DNA of 64,000 nucleotides from Isoetes taiwanensis (taxonomy: Eukaryota; Streptophyta; Lycopodiopsida; Isoetales; Isoetaceae): contig JAJEKV010000050.1 in assembly GCA_021234155.1 (NCBI GenBank), forward strand, positions 7,740,438 to 7,804,437. Direction: 5' to 3'. Positions within the stretch are counted from its first letter, which is position 1, and each line of letters starts with the position of its first letter. A program made the position numbers and the translations under genes. Positions 1 through 11,559 of the stretch are shown piece by piece. Under the pieces are notes generated by a model, which was not told the DNA's origin, ran no database searches, and worked only from the letters and a program-made list of their open reading frames with translations.

Positions 1-3000
1 TCCTCGATTTATTCTCGGTGTCTTCAAGGTATGATTCAAGGATCCCACATGAAAATTAGAATCATCAGGCGGAGGTCCAGTGAGAAGTGGCCCAAGGCAC
101 CTATACCATGGTAGTGCATGAGAGCACACAGCAACTGTGACCTTGGTAGTTCACCCCTCCATCTGAGGACTTTGCTAGCTTCTCTAGGCGAGGGACCATG
201 GTCTTATTCTGATCCATCTTATCATGTATAATGGTTAAAAAAGCGTGCTCGGGGATCTATGCGACAAAGCTCTCGGGACCGATAAAGGCTCTGCATGAAA
301 ATCTGGGCGATCATATATGTGATTTCTCTCTATTGCAAGTACCCTTCTTTCGTTTGGATCTCGGGTCTTAGCAAGCTTTTCCTTTATGACAATACGGGTG
401 TTACACTTGGAAAATGCTATCCTCTTAGCTATTGCTACCTGCGAATGATTCTCTTTCCAGCGATGAGCGAAATGCCGAAGGAGAAATATGCTTACTAAAT
501 CATCTACGTAGCGGAAATATCTACTTCTTGGTGTATATCCTTCTTAGTCAAGGCCGAAGGTAGCCTCTTAACATTTTATGCTGTGACCCTCGGCTGTAAT
601 TTTTGGCGGTGTGGCATCGTCTGCGTTTTCATCTATGAACATGGATAGCGCTGGCATTGCGGCCAAAGTATGAGACCTTGGCTTCTTAGACCCGGTATTT
701 CGGGTGCTTTCAAACATTGCATGGCCGTCATTGAAGAGCTTCTTCCACTTGTAAAAGTGGAAATGGGAATACCATAGGCTTTATGCCATGCTTTCCGCAC
801 ACTTTTGTTTGTTATTCAACATCGGTTTTCGCGGACTACACCATTTTGAGCAAAGATCTAGCATGTTATATGCAAAGTTGTGCTCAGGGACTTCATGTTC
901 GATAAAAGGTTCTCATGCAAGCTATCTCACGGGATGTAAAATTTACCTGACATCGTTTCATGAAACCACGGTGATGACTGAAGTCTAGAATAGCCTCGAC
1001 ACTAGTTTTCTTTCACATTTATGTCTTTGGGCGTGTTGGGTCTCCAGATTGACCATCTTGTAAGGTCTCTTTTGGTGATGCCAATTTCGGGTCTAATGGG
1101 TAAGGTTCATTCTCCACATCCTTCTCCTTCACCGCAACCACAAAGTAGAAGCGGAATGTTATCAACGAGCCACGAGGGCTATGGGCCATCTCACAAGGTC
1201 ATGCAGTTGGGGCATTTACGCACGAGGCTGGCGGCGCATAGAGATCTTCGAGGGCATTGGAAAAATGTTCATGATAGTAGCGACTATCGAGCCTTCCCCT
1301 AACTTCCGCGTCCGGACCACGGCATGGTTTGGATCGGGCAAAAGCGATAACACCATAGGCATAAGCCATGTAGCGGCATTCATGCATGAGTGTGCACGCC
1401 TTCTCAACTAACTCATCTCTAGAAAGCCCTTGCACATGATTCGTCTCATTAGTGGCTAACCCCTCATTCCCTCTGTCTGCCGGTCTATCCTTTTATCGAC
1501 TGGTGGGTGCAAGCTTCCTCATGTCTATCTAGTGGAGCAACAATGTCCTTCTTGTACCACAACACAAAAAGTCCCCACGGCTTCACCCATTCTTTCTATT
1601 TCGGTTCGGGAATTGGTAGCGGTAATTGTCCATCGAACATTCACAATTGAAGCGACAACCATACCCTCTCGGACGATCCGAATTGTGATGGCGCTCGAAA
1701 TTGTGGACTCTTCCTTACGCCACCTTTTCCCCGGCTAGATCAAGCGGAATTACATCAGCCATCCTCCAAACAAAATTAAGTGAATAAGCGCGGCCGCGAT
1801 CTAGTGAGCAGAATGACACTGTGATCATAAACCACTACAAAAATATGAACTGAAAAAATAAGAAATGGTCCGCGACTTTCGCCACATGATCTTATCGAGC
1901 ATGGGTAAAACGGCGGTCGCGCTAGTTACAAGCATTCACACTAGGCTGTTTCAATAAGAACTTCGTGCAAATCAAATTTGAGGCTAGCTAGTGGGTTCAA
2001 CTCTAAGTTATCGATATCACAGGAGTTCTTTTGTCATAGCAAGAAGTGTAGATGGTTGAAGGTATCGCGACCCGCGATCTCGTGGAGCACCAAAGTTAAA
2101 GCGATTGACTTCCGAGAATAAGGCATTACTCCTACCTCACGAGAATCACGGTGTTTAGTGTCATAAAAATAGTGTTTAGTTTCATCCACATAGAAAAAAG
2201 CATATACTTGAAACACGTTTACATTGTATAATAAACACACCGAGTGCGGTCTTGCTTAGAACATCTATTTTTTACATAGTTGCAACAAAGTATCGGGGAG
2301 GTATCTTATCAATCCATGCAATACATAGTGAATGTTAGTGCGGGGTTTCGAGGTTCGCGATTATAATTGAAATTGATTGCATTCTTACGTCGTTCGATTC
2401 ACTTGATGAGGATATGCATCGGAATAGGCCTTTTACCTCGCGAAACCACGAATTCGATGCGATTCGCGAGAATTAGAGTGTGTAGTGGCGGATTAAGTAG
2501 TTATCGGCGCCCTGCGTCGGCGCCTTCAATGGATCGCGGAATTCTGCGGCAAATCCTTGCCCAAGCGTGGCCCGGCTTAGAAGCAGCTCGAGTAGCCTCG
2601 AAGATCTTCTGAAAAGCAATGAAATTTGAATTGGCTTTTCAGCTTTCTCGGTGGTTTGTTCCGAATTCAAATTTTTGCGGTGATTTGTCCATTAAAATAA
2701 GCAGGATATTTTGGAGGCATTTATGGGCTGGATAAAGTGTCGAGGTCGAATTTATGACCCGAAATTGAGCGGGCGTCCAAGTGGATAAAGACCTTTCGTC
2801 AGAGTTCTTGGCCTTTCGGGCCGGGTATATTATACCGGCGCATTAATGTCGGGGAATAAATCTGGTGGCCCGTGCAATTAATTGCTGCCGGCGTCTGGCG
2901 CCATTATGGTACAGCACGTTTTTCGCAGCGCCATCATGAGGGGCGGGCATTTAATTTCATGGCGGCGTTCTATAAATTGAAACTCAAAACATTCAAAAAC

Positions 3001-3500
3001 TAATTTCTACTCCGATTTCATTCAAAGCCTGGCGCCTTCGACCTCAAGCTCCCCGACCCTCAAAAAAACCCATATTTAAATTTGAACCCGGTAGCGATCC
3101 CATGGCACCTAAGGACTCCTCGGAGAAGGTATTTTCTAACATTTCAGCTCGGCAAGATCGCGATTTCGCGGTCTTGCTTGATAGGTTTCTAATTTCTAGA
3201 TAGCGGTCTTCATAAGTGTATTTGCTCATCAAGATCGCGGCCGCGGTCTTGCTTGATTGGTTTTATAATTTCGGATAGCGGTCTTCATAAGTGTAGCTGC
3301 TCATCAAGATCGCGACGTGATGCGGCTGAGCATAGATTTTCTTTATTGCGATGTTCATCGGTACTAGTGTAGTAGGTCATTAGTTTCGCGGCAAATGTGT
3401 TTTCTTGCCGTGCTTAAGTGCTACACAAAGCGTCGCGGCGATTTGTGTGGAGTTCTATTTTAGGCTGCTTGGCGGGATGGCGGTCAGCGTTTTCTCTGAT
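1..3500. other. No gene recognised; GC-rich palindromes near its right end
   Basis: Only short ORFs occur, on both strands, and none has a domain I recognise. The stretch may be decayed repeat sequence. What can be seen is a set of short GC-rich palindromes with a GCGGCCGC or GCGA core, at about 1787-1803, 2063-2077, 3153-3176 and 3230-3251. There is also a 75-bp tandem duplication at 3201-3350. A minus-strand ORF at 1199-1435 is open but has no visible motif. Confidence 0.5.
3153..3330. repeat. Tandem 75-bp repeat carrying GATCGCGG palindromes
   Basis: Two palindromes, 3153-3176 and 3230-3251, have arms CAAGATCGCG and CGCGGTCTTG. They are embedded in a 75-bp direct duplication starting TAGCGGTCTTCATAAGTGTA at 3201 and 3276. 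A half copy follows at 3305. A further copy with core ATCGCGGCCGCGAT lies at 5144-5157, just downstream of the ParB-like exons. The arms can form hairpins in DNA or RNA. Function unknown. Confidence 0.7.
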
Positions 3501-3560
3501 GGTTTAAACCTTTTATTGCACCACATTATGCGACCTACCGGGCACTCACTCTGAGAGCTT

Positions 3561-3971
3561 TTGTTTGCGGCACTTGCTCTCTTCCGAGGACCAGATGTCG
3601 AGCCAGTCCGTATTATAACCCCTTCCAATGAAAGGAAATGGTGTATCGAGATTGCACAGGCTATACCGCACATTAAGGGTGATCGCAGAAAGGATCTGTG
3701 CCTGTTTCTGCGGACTGGAAAAAAAGCTGAGGACGTTGAACAAGTTGGTATAGTGGTGGCAATGTGGGAAGGCACGAAGAACAATGTGCAAGATGCCATC
3801 ATATGCAGCATTGAGGACCCACAAGCATTGCAGTTTCTGGAGTACATTTTGAAATGGCGCAATTATGACCCATCTTTGATGACAGCCAGCAAAATGAACA
3901 AGCCAGCCACAGGGAAAAACGTCCCGACGTCAGCTAAGGGGTATGGCTGGTTGTTGCCATCCTATGAATGA
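3561..3971 (+). pseudogene. N-terminal module of ParB-like gene family, copy 1
   Basis: An open stretch of about 136 codons. It aligns by eye with the copy at 52.6-53.2 kb: a W-[CY]-[IV]-E-[IV] start, then a KDL-x-[FL]-F segment, then VGIVV matching VGVVL. No known domain is recognised. The first codons may belong to an exon whose 5' splice partner lies upstream. A stop ends the frame at 3971, but related sequence continues in another frame at 4032-4385. The gene copy is therefore probably broken, or has an intron I could not place. Function unknown; family membership rests on the paralogue alignment and gene order. Confidence 0.45.
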
Positions 3972-4031
3972 ATCTCTTTGTCGGTATAAAAGGAAACAGA
4001 GACATATTGCTCGGGTTCTCGACATGCGTAA

Positions 4032-4385
4032 ATGGTTTGTCTGACAAGAAGCCTCCAGCCGTGCCTTGAAAGCGGTTGGGACGAAGATGCCTCCGTGATG
4101 GACACCAATTGGCTAAGAGCCGTGGCCAAGAAAAAGAGTGTGAAGCCTATTGCTACTTTGGGAGAGACCTCAGCACCAAAAGAAATTGCTCAAGAACCAC
4201 AATCCACGATAAACCCCTCCGGTATTGTTAACCCTACTCTTCCTATTGCTATGAAGGCCCCAGATAGCAATACATCTGGTGGATTTATTCCAAAAAAATT
4301 CCCTCCTTTCAAAATTAGCCTTAAGAATCTGACACCTCGTGAGGATAGCCCGCACCTGGCCAGTTCTCAAACCCCCGCGATTTAA
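4032..4385 (+). pseudogene. Linker segment of ParB-like gene, copy 1
   Basis: A hydrophilic, proline- and serine-rich stretch beginning near MDTNWLRAVAKKKS, with no recognised fold. It lies between the N-terminal module and the ParB-like domain, where copy 2 (53.1-53.26 kb) has an acidic low-complexity linker. The following ParB-like exon overlaps it in another frame from about 4339, so a frameshift or an unplaced splice site lies near 4340-4390. Confidence 0.35.
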
Positions 4386-5014
4386 TGCCTCCTCTAAACT
4401 AGCATTGACATGGCCCCAAGCTTTTGCCATTTCAAATCGAGTTGAAGTTCAATCCAGAAGAGGACGCATAAGATGGCGAGCAAACCACTCTCGAAGCTTG
4501 AACAGTTCAAAGGTTCTACCCCTTGGGGTTAATTGGTTTACAAAGATTTCTATTTTGATTGTGAAACCCGCACCAGCAAACTTGACACCACGAGAATCGC
4601 GGTCAAATGACCATGTTCAAACTCTGGTTAAAAGCTTCAAGACATACCCGACAGAGGTCCTCACCCCTGCTGACGTCGTTCCGTTTGACCCTATTACCAG
4701 GTAACTAATTCTTTATCTTTTGGACACTCGTTATGTAGATTTGACCTGACGGTTGTCTATCTTTCAGGAGGAGGGTGACATGGAGCAATCCAGAAGATTT
4801 GAAGGGCAAGAAATTTTATATTATTTCTGGCAACCACAGTATTTGCGCTGCACAACTCCTTTGTTCGGTCATCGGCGAGTTCGAGCAGCAACGAGAATTT
4901 GCCAAAGTATATCTTAGAAGAAGATCGAGGGTGCTCAACGGAAATCTTACAGACAAGGAATATATAGAGTTGAGTATTCAATGCAACGAAGTAATTGCAA
5001 ACACCGCCTACTGA
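4339..5014 (+). pseudogene. ParB-like domain, copy 1 (two exons)
   Basis: Two exon-like stretches joined by a convincing 67-nt intron, 4701-4767. The donor is CAG|GTAACT and the acceptor CTTTCAG|G, with CTGAC near a branch-point position, and the frame is kept across the junction. The protein has a VVPFDP strand, then WSNPEDLKGKK, then the motif SGNHSICAAQLL. This resembles the G-x-[HR]-R/S-x-x-A-A core of ParB/sulfiredoxin-fold N-terminal domains and the DGQHR signature. Copy 2 at 53.28-53.69 kb has WSTEEDLKGKD and VDGQHSVRAAQVL in the same positions. ParB-fold domains bind or cleave DNA or bind nucleotides; which applies here is unknown. The frame ends at 5014 and downstream sequence carries stops, so the gene as a whole looks decayed. 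The domain call is motif-based only. Confidence 0.55.
4701..4767 (+). other. Intron in ParB-like gene, copy 1
   Basis: A 67-nt intron with GT/AG ends, a T-rich 3' half and a CTGAC branch-like motif at about 4746. Removing it joins two frames that together match the uninterrupted copy at 53.3-53.6 kb. That paralogue comparison is independent support for the splice. Confidence 0.7.
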
Positions 5015-6128
5015 GAGCCAGCGATTGAAAAATCGCAACAACCGTCATCACAAGACAAGGCTTATGGTTGCCCTCCACAAGGACCTATAGGGACCGCTAA
5101 AACTTCAGCTTGGAAGGTATTTATTTGTTTTCTACTCGCCAACATCGCGGCCGCGATCTTGATGACCTTTGCTTCTGCAGGATTTCCATGAAATTGCAAC
5201 GACCACCTTGAAAGTGCGGGGAGCTTAAGGATGAAAAAGCAATTCATTTTTATGGATGAGAAGGTTTTCAAGAAGTTAATGGAAGTTGCCGGTGCGTGGG
5301 TGAGTCGTAAACTTCGAGTGGCGATCATGGTGAGTTTCGGACAAGCCATCCAAAGACTTCTTTAACAAGACACGGCTCCGGTTGCTTTCTACGAGGTATG
5401 TCGAATGCGAGTTGTCGTGCTTTCGATGAGATTATAGAAGGCAAGACCTATTTAAAGGTGCATCCGGGTTATAGCGGGGAGATTTGATTGCGCATAACGG
5501 GCAATTGACATCGAGAACACTCACTTTTATGAGGCGCGAAATTTTGTCTTATGCCTCAAAATTCTTTGCAAAAAGGATTTCGATAGGCGGGAGGAATTGC
5601 CGGGCTTTTCCCGATTTCCTTTGAGCAGAAGAATCTTGGATATATCGATAACCGATACGAGTACGTGAAGGCTAACTATAACAAGGATCATACACTAGGT
5701 AACCTACGTAGCCTTTTTGGAGCCAATCGGGAATATTCTAAAGCGGAAGAGGCTAGAAAAAGAAAGGAAAAGAAAAATATTGTCATAAAGTTGACAAAGG
5801 ATGGCATCCCTACTTCCTCCCAAGTGTCGAGAATGCGACAATCGATATTTATTGACATCCGAGGGATAAACAAGGTATGGGATTGCAAGAAATACACAGA
5901 TCTATTTACAAGGATAGCTACCATGACGGATGCCAAAGTTTATCACTTGGTCATCATCATGCGCTGAATGAATTTGCCCAATTGCTTGTTGATCGAAAGC
6001 AAATTCAGCGGTGGCTACCTATCTTTAGGTTCCTATGAAGAAATGGGATGGGAGTGCAAAAAGAAGGGTGAAAGAACATCAAGACTTTATTAGTCATATG
6101 TGCATTAACGGGAGTGATGTTCGTGTAG
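5015..6128 (+). pseudogene. Central part of ParB-like gene, copy 1, with MTase motif-IV-like segment
   Basis: Coding traces continue in changing frames. A short ORF near 5232 reads MDEKVFKKLMEVAGAW. The longest open stretch, 5665-5967, is Lys/Arg-rich (KAEEARKRKEKKN) and leads to IFIDIRGINKVWD. The spacing D-x-x-G then W-D recalls the DPPYG...WD block (motif IV) of beta-class N6/N4 DNA methyltransferases, but the catalytic PP pair is not present. The frame then shifts through NEFAQLLVDRKQIQRW and on to a segment ending SDVRV, where a MITE interrupts it. A methyltransferase origin is an inference from motif order; catalytic activity would not be expected. Confidence 0.35.
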
Positions 6129-7067
6129 GGTAAAAGTATGCTGGTGGGTATCAAAAGCATGCGTCCGGACGCATGCTTTTAGCACCCCTGCTACCTGCTT
6201 TTTTTTGGGTGCTCGTGGGTGCTGGTGGGTTCGTTTTTTTACACTCTTCATTTGTTAAGAGGATTCTTCAGCCAAGAATCATTCCACATTGCTCGAATTT
6301 TCCATCAGATTAGCATCGATTTCATTAGATTGAGTCCCGACTAGTCTTGAGAAATGATCCAAACTCCAAATTGGCATGTGAATCTCCAATTAGTTGCTCA
6401 ATCCATCATATCTTTTCATAAAACTTATCCACCAAGGTAGGATTGTCATTTCGACCATATTCAGCCTAAAAGCCCCATCTAATTTTGCTTAAATTGGGCT
6501 GACTTAAGAGATTTCTCCTTTGTTTTACAAAAACCCGGGCCGCAAGAATGATTTTTCTTTAATTTTTCACTCAATATCCCAAATTAGGTTCTGAAATTTT
6601 GCACGTAGGATATGGGTGCATGGCAGATTATGAAAATCTGAAAAGCCCCATCTGATTTAGCTTAATTTGGGCTGAATTAAAAAATTCTTCACCGTACCAA
6701 AACCATTTGCAAATTGGTTTTCTCTAATTGCTCACACAATATCCCAAATTAGGTTCTGAAATTTTGCACGTAGGATATGGGTGCATGGCTGATTATGAAA
6801 ATCTGAAAAGCCCCGTCTGATTTAGCTTAATTTGGGCTGAATTAAGAAATTTTGTTCTGTTTTACCAAAATTGTCATAGAAATGGGTTTTCTCTAATTGC
6901 TCACTCAATATCCCAAATTAGGCCCTGAAATTTTTCATGTATGATCGAATTGCATGGCCGATTATGAAAAACAAGTCTTTGGAAAGTCTTTGGAAAGTCT
7001 TCGAAAGTCTTTGGGTCCGGGTCCGCATCGCGTTTATTTGATACCCACCAAAGATACTTTTGCCCCC
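6129..7067. mobile_element. MITE-like element with imperfect TIRs and TGTAG duplication
   Basis: The left end, GGTAAAAGTATGCTGG, and the inverted right end, GGGGGCAAAAGTATC, continue into a shared TGGTGGGTATCAAA. This gives imperfect terminal inverted repeats of about 27-31 bp. TGTAG occurs directly on both sides (6124-6128 and 7068-7072). It interrupts an open frame, which continues on the other side as VALRQPELELHLYP. Inside are a perfect 28-bp palindrome (6153-6180) and three tandem repeats of 165-174 bp from 6467. There is no transposase, so it is non-autonomous. Superfamily not assigned. Confidence 0.7.
6467..6975. repeat. Three tandem 165-174 bp repeats inside the MITE
   Basis: Units begin with AAAAGCCCC at about 6467, 6641 and 6806. 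Each contains a CAATATCCCAAATTAGG block followed by a GCATGG...GATTATGAAAA block. The third unit is more diverged. Confidence 0.75.
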
Positions 7068-7660
7068 TGTAGCACTGCGGCAACCAGAGTTGGAGCTTCA
7101 CCTATATCCACACGGCAAGGCTCCTAAGTCAACACCATTGCCTCCAATGCCACTAACGGGTAATGAGGATGCCGGCGAGAAGATAAAAAGAAATATCGGA
7201 CTCTTTTACAGTGCAAACCAAGATTCAAATGGGCGGCAATGGAAGGAGATCTTGTATTGAAATGCCACCTGAAAACCTCCTATGCCTACCATATTGTTGA
7301 GCAAATACCGTGCCGATCGATGGTTGTGTTCGGATTTCTTTCTAATTTGGGACGGCTTCTCGTGTTGCTCTTATGCAAGGCAAAAAGAGCGTGCTTTTCG
7401 AAAGTTCAGGTAAAGTGTGCCGTTTCCGAGGGCGTTCTTGAAATGCTTGATAAGATGGCCAATCCAAGTGCCGATGGGTTTGAGGAAGAGCCGAAGCGAG
7501 AATGTTAACCCCGATCCGGCTCAACCCGACATCGGTATCACCCAAAACACGGATCTATCAAAGTTGGGTTCCATTTTGGAAAACCTCGATGCTAAGTCCT
7601 ACTTAAAGAGAATGCAAGAAACAAAGCTTTGCTTGAAGAGACGGAAAAAGGTATAGAAGC
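7068..7660 (+). pseudogene. 3' part of ParB-like gene, copy 1, with MTase motif-I-like segment
   Basis: The frame resumes after the MITE as VALRQPELELHLYPHG and runs to 7260 (GRQWKEILY). At 7300-7420 a frame with one stop reads PIDGCV, then FGTASRVALMQGKKSVLFES. The D-x-C then G-T-A-x-R-x-A-L-x-x-G-[KR] pattern matches motif I (SAM-binding) of beta-class N6/N4 methyltransferases. Those have motif IV before motif I, which is the order seen here. An open tail runs to about 7656. Frameshifts and stops make it a pseudogene unless undetected introns are involved. Confidence 0.35.
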
Positions 7661-7903
7661 CCCGAGCCCACTTTCCAAAAATTGAATGCACTTAATGAGA
7701 AGCTTGATGGGTACATGCCTTTCTTGACAAAGTAACATAAGTTTGAATATGCATGAGAACACATGGAAACAGACCCAAAGCACATGGAAGCGCACCAACA
7801 AAGACATGGACATTGACCAAGATGAGGTTCTTGGGTCGCGTGAGCATCGTGTATACAAAGAAGAGGTGAAGCTCTATCATCCACATCGAATGCTACTCGC
7901 CGG

Positions 7904-8191
7904 ATGAGCTCTTGCAAAAACGAACTTATAGGCGGAGCAAAGGCATTGGATGTTGAAGAATGGGAGCCTGATTCACATCTGCAGCGCATCGCAAACGCCA
8001 TGGGTGTTCAGATTCCAGAGGTCACAGGTTATACAGAGATGGACACAACACAAGCTATTGAATTGGGTAGAGAGCATGTCAATCGCATGGCCAATGAAAT
8101 GGGTGTGATACCTGATCAAGTATCCGAAACACAATCGAATAATTATCTCCTTCAATCAATTAATTATGTTGTATATTACTTCCTTCAATGA
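7904..8191 (+). pseudogene. Possible C-terminal exon of ParB-like gene, copy 1
   Basis: An open stretch of 95 codons with two similar segments, RIANAMGVQIPEVTG and RMANEMGVIPDQV. It contains an internal repeat of about 40 residues. No domain recognised. It follows the decayed methyltransferase-like segment on the same strand, which is the only link to that gene. Confidence 0.3.
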
Positions 8192-8664
8192 AAATTTTTG
8201 TTTCGAAAACTTTGGTTTTGTCTTTACCCATATCTTTTACCATATGTTTAATGCTAAAAATAATCGCGACAATCGCTAATCCTCAGAGTAGCAATTACAT
8301 GGCTTTAAATACTGAATTTTGTGTGATATCCTTGCTCCTCGGTACCTTCTTTTAACACAATGCTCTCATATGGTTTTAATAAAAGGCACATTCTTTCGTC
8401 TCCTTTCAGCTGCGAAACATCGGCGTTCAAGGCTTCTTGCTAGAAGTTTTCACACTCCCTCCTACTACGTTATACTCGCGGTGAACCTTTGCATTAGCAG
8501 TAAAAACTATATTTCCGAATAAGACTGAAGCATTTGCAGAATTTGTGCAAAAAAAAGCCAACTTTTACTCAATTGGTAGTAGTTTTTGCACTATATGGTT
8601 ACCCGCTAACCTATTTCATGCTAAACGAGAATTCCAAATTTCTCTAATTAATGAATTCGTGCTT
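8192..8664. other. No gene seen between copy 1 and the copia LTR
   Basis: AT-rich DNA with no open frame worth calling. The expected outer part of the copia 3' LTR is missing here, so the LTR appears truncated at 8665. Confidence 0.5.
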
Positions 8665-8957
8665 TGAAGTCCGGCGGTTATGGTAGCATCAGTTTAGCTC
8701 GGTGGTCTATCTTCAGTATCTTCCATATTCGAACAAACCTTGCCTCCAAATTTACCACCTTGTTTAAAATAAAATAGTAATAATGGCTCTTCATGAACCT
8801 TAACTTATTTAATATCGAACCTTTGCAAACCATTGCAAGCCCCCATAACACAATAACATCTAAATGTCATTTGCATGTCTGATGTTTCTGAGATCTTCCC
8901 CTAGCTTGCAACAATCTTCCCTTACCATGAATTATGCAATGACTACAATTTCTAACA
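8665..8957 (-). repeat. Copia 3' LTR, partial
   Basis: 293 bp matching 32457-32749 with three mismatches counted by eye. In element orientation it starts TGTTAGAAATTGTAG right after the purine-rich AATGAAGGAGGAA (8958-8970), which acts as polypurine tract. The outer part of the LTR, ending ...CTAATACTAACA in the 5' copy, is absent, so it is truncated at 8665. Confidence 0.85.
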
Positions 8958-9029
8958 TTCCTCCTTCATTGCATAATCTATTACTTTCAGACTATTTCTT
9001 AACTGAATAAACTTTCCTTCAGATAAACC

Positions 9030-10260
9030 TTTTGTAAATATGTCTGCTATTTGGTCTGAAGTATTCACATATACCATTTTGATGTATCCTTTTGAAGCCA
9101 GATCCCTAATAAAATGTATATTCATCTCAATATGCTTTGTTCTTTCATGATCTACTGGATTCTTTACTATGGCTATACCTGTAGCTCTGGCTATTTGTGA
9201 AAATTTCAGTTGGATCCTTTTGCTTGCAGTTTAACTCTTCTAATAATCTCCTTAACCATGTAATTTCCTTTGCTGCTAAGGAGGAAGCTGTGTACTCTGC
9301 CTCAATAGATGACATTGCTATGGCACTTTGTTTTTTGCATCTCCAAGCAACTACTCCACCAGCCAAAAAAATAGCATAACCTGAGGTTGATTTCCTTGAA
9401 CTTAGATCACCACCTCAGTCAGCATCACTAAAAGCATACAAGTTAAGATTATTTGAATCAAATGCTATTCCCAGATCTTTGGTACCTTTAAGATATTTTA
9501 GCACCCTTTTGCCTGCTTGCCAATGTTCTCTAGTAGGATCATTACATATTCTGCTCAATATATTGACTATATAAGATATGTCAGGCATGCTGTTATTTGC
9601 CAAATAGAGTAGGCAGACTATTAGAGCTCTATAAGGCACATTTTGCATTTCTTCTTTCTCTTTCTCAGATATATTCCTTTCTGCTGTCAATTTGTGTCCA
9701 GGAAGTACAGGGGTTTTAATAGTATGTGCTTCTTTCATATTGAACCTGCTTAACATGTTATCTATATGTCTTCTTTGCTTGAGCTTCAGAATTTTCTGCT
9801 CCCTGTTTCTTATTACTTTGATCCCTAAGAAATGCTTGAGCTCTCCCAGATCTGTCATTCTGAACCTTGCATGCAAGATATTCTTGCAAATATTTAGAAT
9901 TTTTGTACTGTTTGCTACCGTGATGCAATCATCCACATATAGTGCAATGATGCAGTATTCTTCTTTCTGTTTATATCTATACAAATTCCCATCATTGTGA
10001 AGATTCTCAAAACCCTGCTCTTTGAGATAATTATCCATGCATAAGAACCATTCTCTTGGAGCTTGTTTCAGACCATACACAGCTCTTTTAAGTTTCCAAA
10101 CTTGATCATTGCCTTGGAGCTTGTTTCATAAAAATACTCTCCTCTAATTTTGCATTTAGAAAAGCTGTCTTAACATCCATATGATGCAATTCTAAATTTA
10201 AAGCATTTGCTAATGCCAATAATATTCTGATACTCGTGAGTATGTCTCCTCATAGTCTAT
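9030..10260 (-). pseudogene. Copia reverse transcriptase and RNase H
   Basis: RT carries the YGLKQAPREW and ALYVDDC motifs (YVDD active site), and RNase H has AFSDAD and SSIEAEYTA. The two parts are in one frame, separated by a single stop where Trp is expected after SDAD (TGG to TGA, near 9412). At 10081-10210 the coding sequence shifts frame, reading HHMDVKTAFLNAKLEES, and then returns. Two compensating indels are therefore present. The enzyme would reverse transcribe the element RNA in virus-like particles; this copy cannot make it. Confidence 0.9.
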
Positions 10261-11541
10261 TTCTGGTTTTTGTGTGTATCCCTGAGCCACCAGCCTAGCT
10301 TTATGCTTCTTAGTTCCATCAGCCCCTATTTTAATTTTAAAAATCCATTTGCTTCCTATTATATTCCTGTTTTGTGGAATTTGAACGAGATCATAAGTCT
10401 CAGTTTCATGAAAAGATTTTATTTCCTCCTTCATGGCTTCTTCCCATTTTTCTTTATCTTTTGACTTGAGAGCCTCGTCTATATTTCTAGGAATCTCTTC
10501 ATCTTCAATAAGTGCCATAATTTGATCATAATCATGACCTATATTTTCTATTCTTTTGCTTTTTCCAGAAATGTTTCTCCCATATAAAGCATTATCAATA
10601 TTTGTTTCTTCAACCAATTTTTGAACTTGACTTTTTCTTTTCTTTTCTATTGACCTGTTTTCCCTTGCATCTTCAGGAACTGGTTGATTTGTTTCAATTT
10701 CTTTTTCATCATCCTCATGCTTGTCTATTTCTTCACTTTCTGATTTATTGTCAGAATCAACATCTAGATTCTTGGGTACATCCTTTTGCATTTCATTTTT
10801 CTCTTTTGCTTGCTCTAGAGATTTCTTATTGAACCTATCTTTATAAAGAACCCCCTCATTGAATACCACATCCCTGCTGATAGTTATTGTTCTAGACTCA
10901 GGAACGTATATCCTATACCCTTTGCTTTCTAGATCATATCCAACAAGAAACCCAGCTTCAGCTTTGTCATCCAATTTTCTTCTTAACTCTACAGGTATAT
11001 GGCTATACACTAAACACCCATAAGCTTTGAAATGATCATAATTCAGGTCTGTTTTTCCTTTTGACCATACAAGGTCTGGAATTTCCCCTTTTAGACTGGA
11101 TGTTGGCAGCTTATTATGAATCAAGGTGGCTGTTTGCAAAGCTTCATCCCAGAGAAAATTTGGCAATCCACTATTTTTAATCATAGACCTCACTGCATCC
11201 AACAAGGTCCTATTTCTCCTTTCTGGCACACCATTTTGCTATGGAGTGTATCTACAAGTTAGCTGTCTTCGTATTCCCTTTGCAATACAAAAGCTTTTGA
11301 ACTGCGATGACAAATACTCCCCTCCTCTGTCTGATCTAACACATTTCAGTTTATTACCAGTTTCCCTTTCCATTTCAGCAACATAATGTTTAAATGCACT
11401 GAGGGCTTGGGATTTTCTTTTCAAACAATAACATTTGCATTTTCTAGAGAAATCATCAATAAATGAAACAAAGTACATGTTACTGCTTCTGCTCCTCACA
11501 TTTAAAAGGCCACATAAATCCGTGTGCACCAACTCCAACAC
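10210..11541 (-). pseudogene. Copia integrase core and linker to RT
   Basis: Contains the catalytic-core blocks VHTDLCG and FIDDFSRK (first Asp region), RSDRGGEY (second Asp) and ERRNRTLLDAVRSM (Glu region). Then follow the acidic variable linker and the first RT block (KARLVAQGYTQ). The frame is continuous except for one TAG at about 11230-11238 in the conserved TPQQNG motif, where the first Gln codon has become a stop. It cannot yield full-length integrase. Confidence 0.9.
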
Positions 11542-11559
11542 ATCCTTGGCTCTTTTTTT

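Noticed and set aside
3455-3862. Minus-strand ORF of 135 codons
   Set aside because: It is the antisense shadow of the plus-strand frame 3561-3971, which has a paralogue at 52.6 kb.
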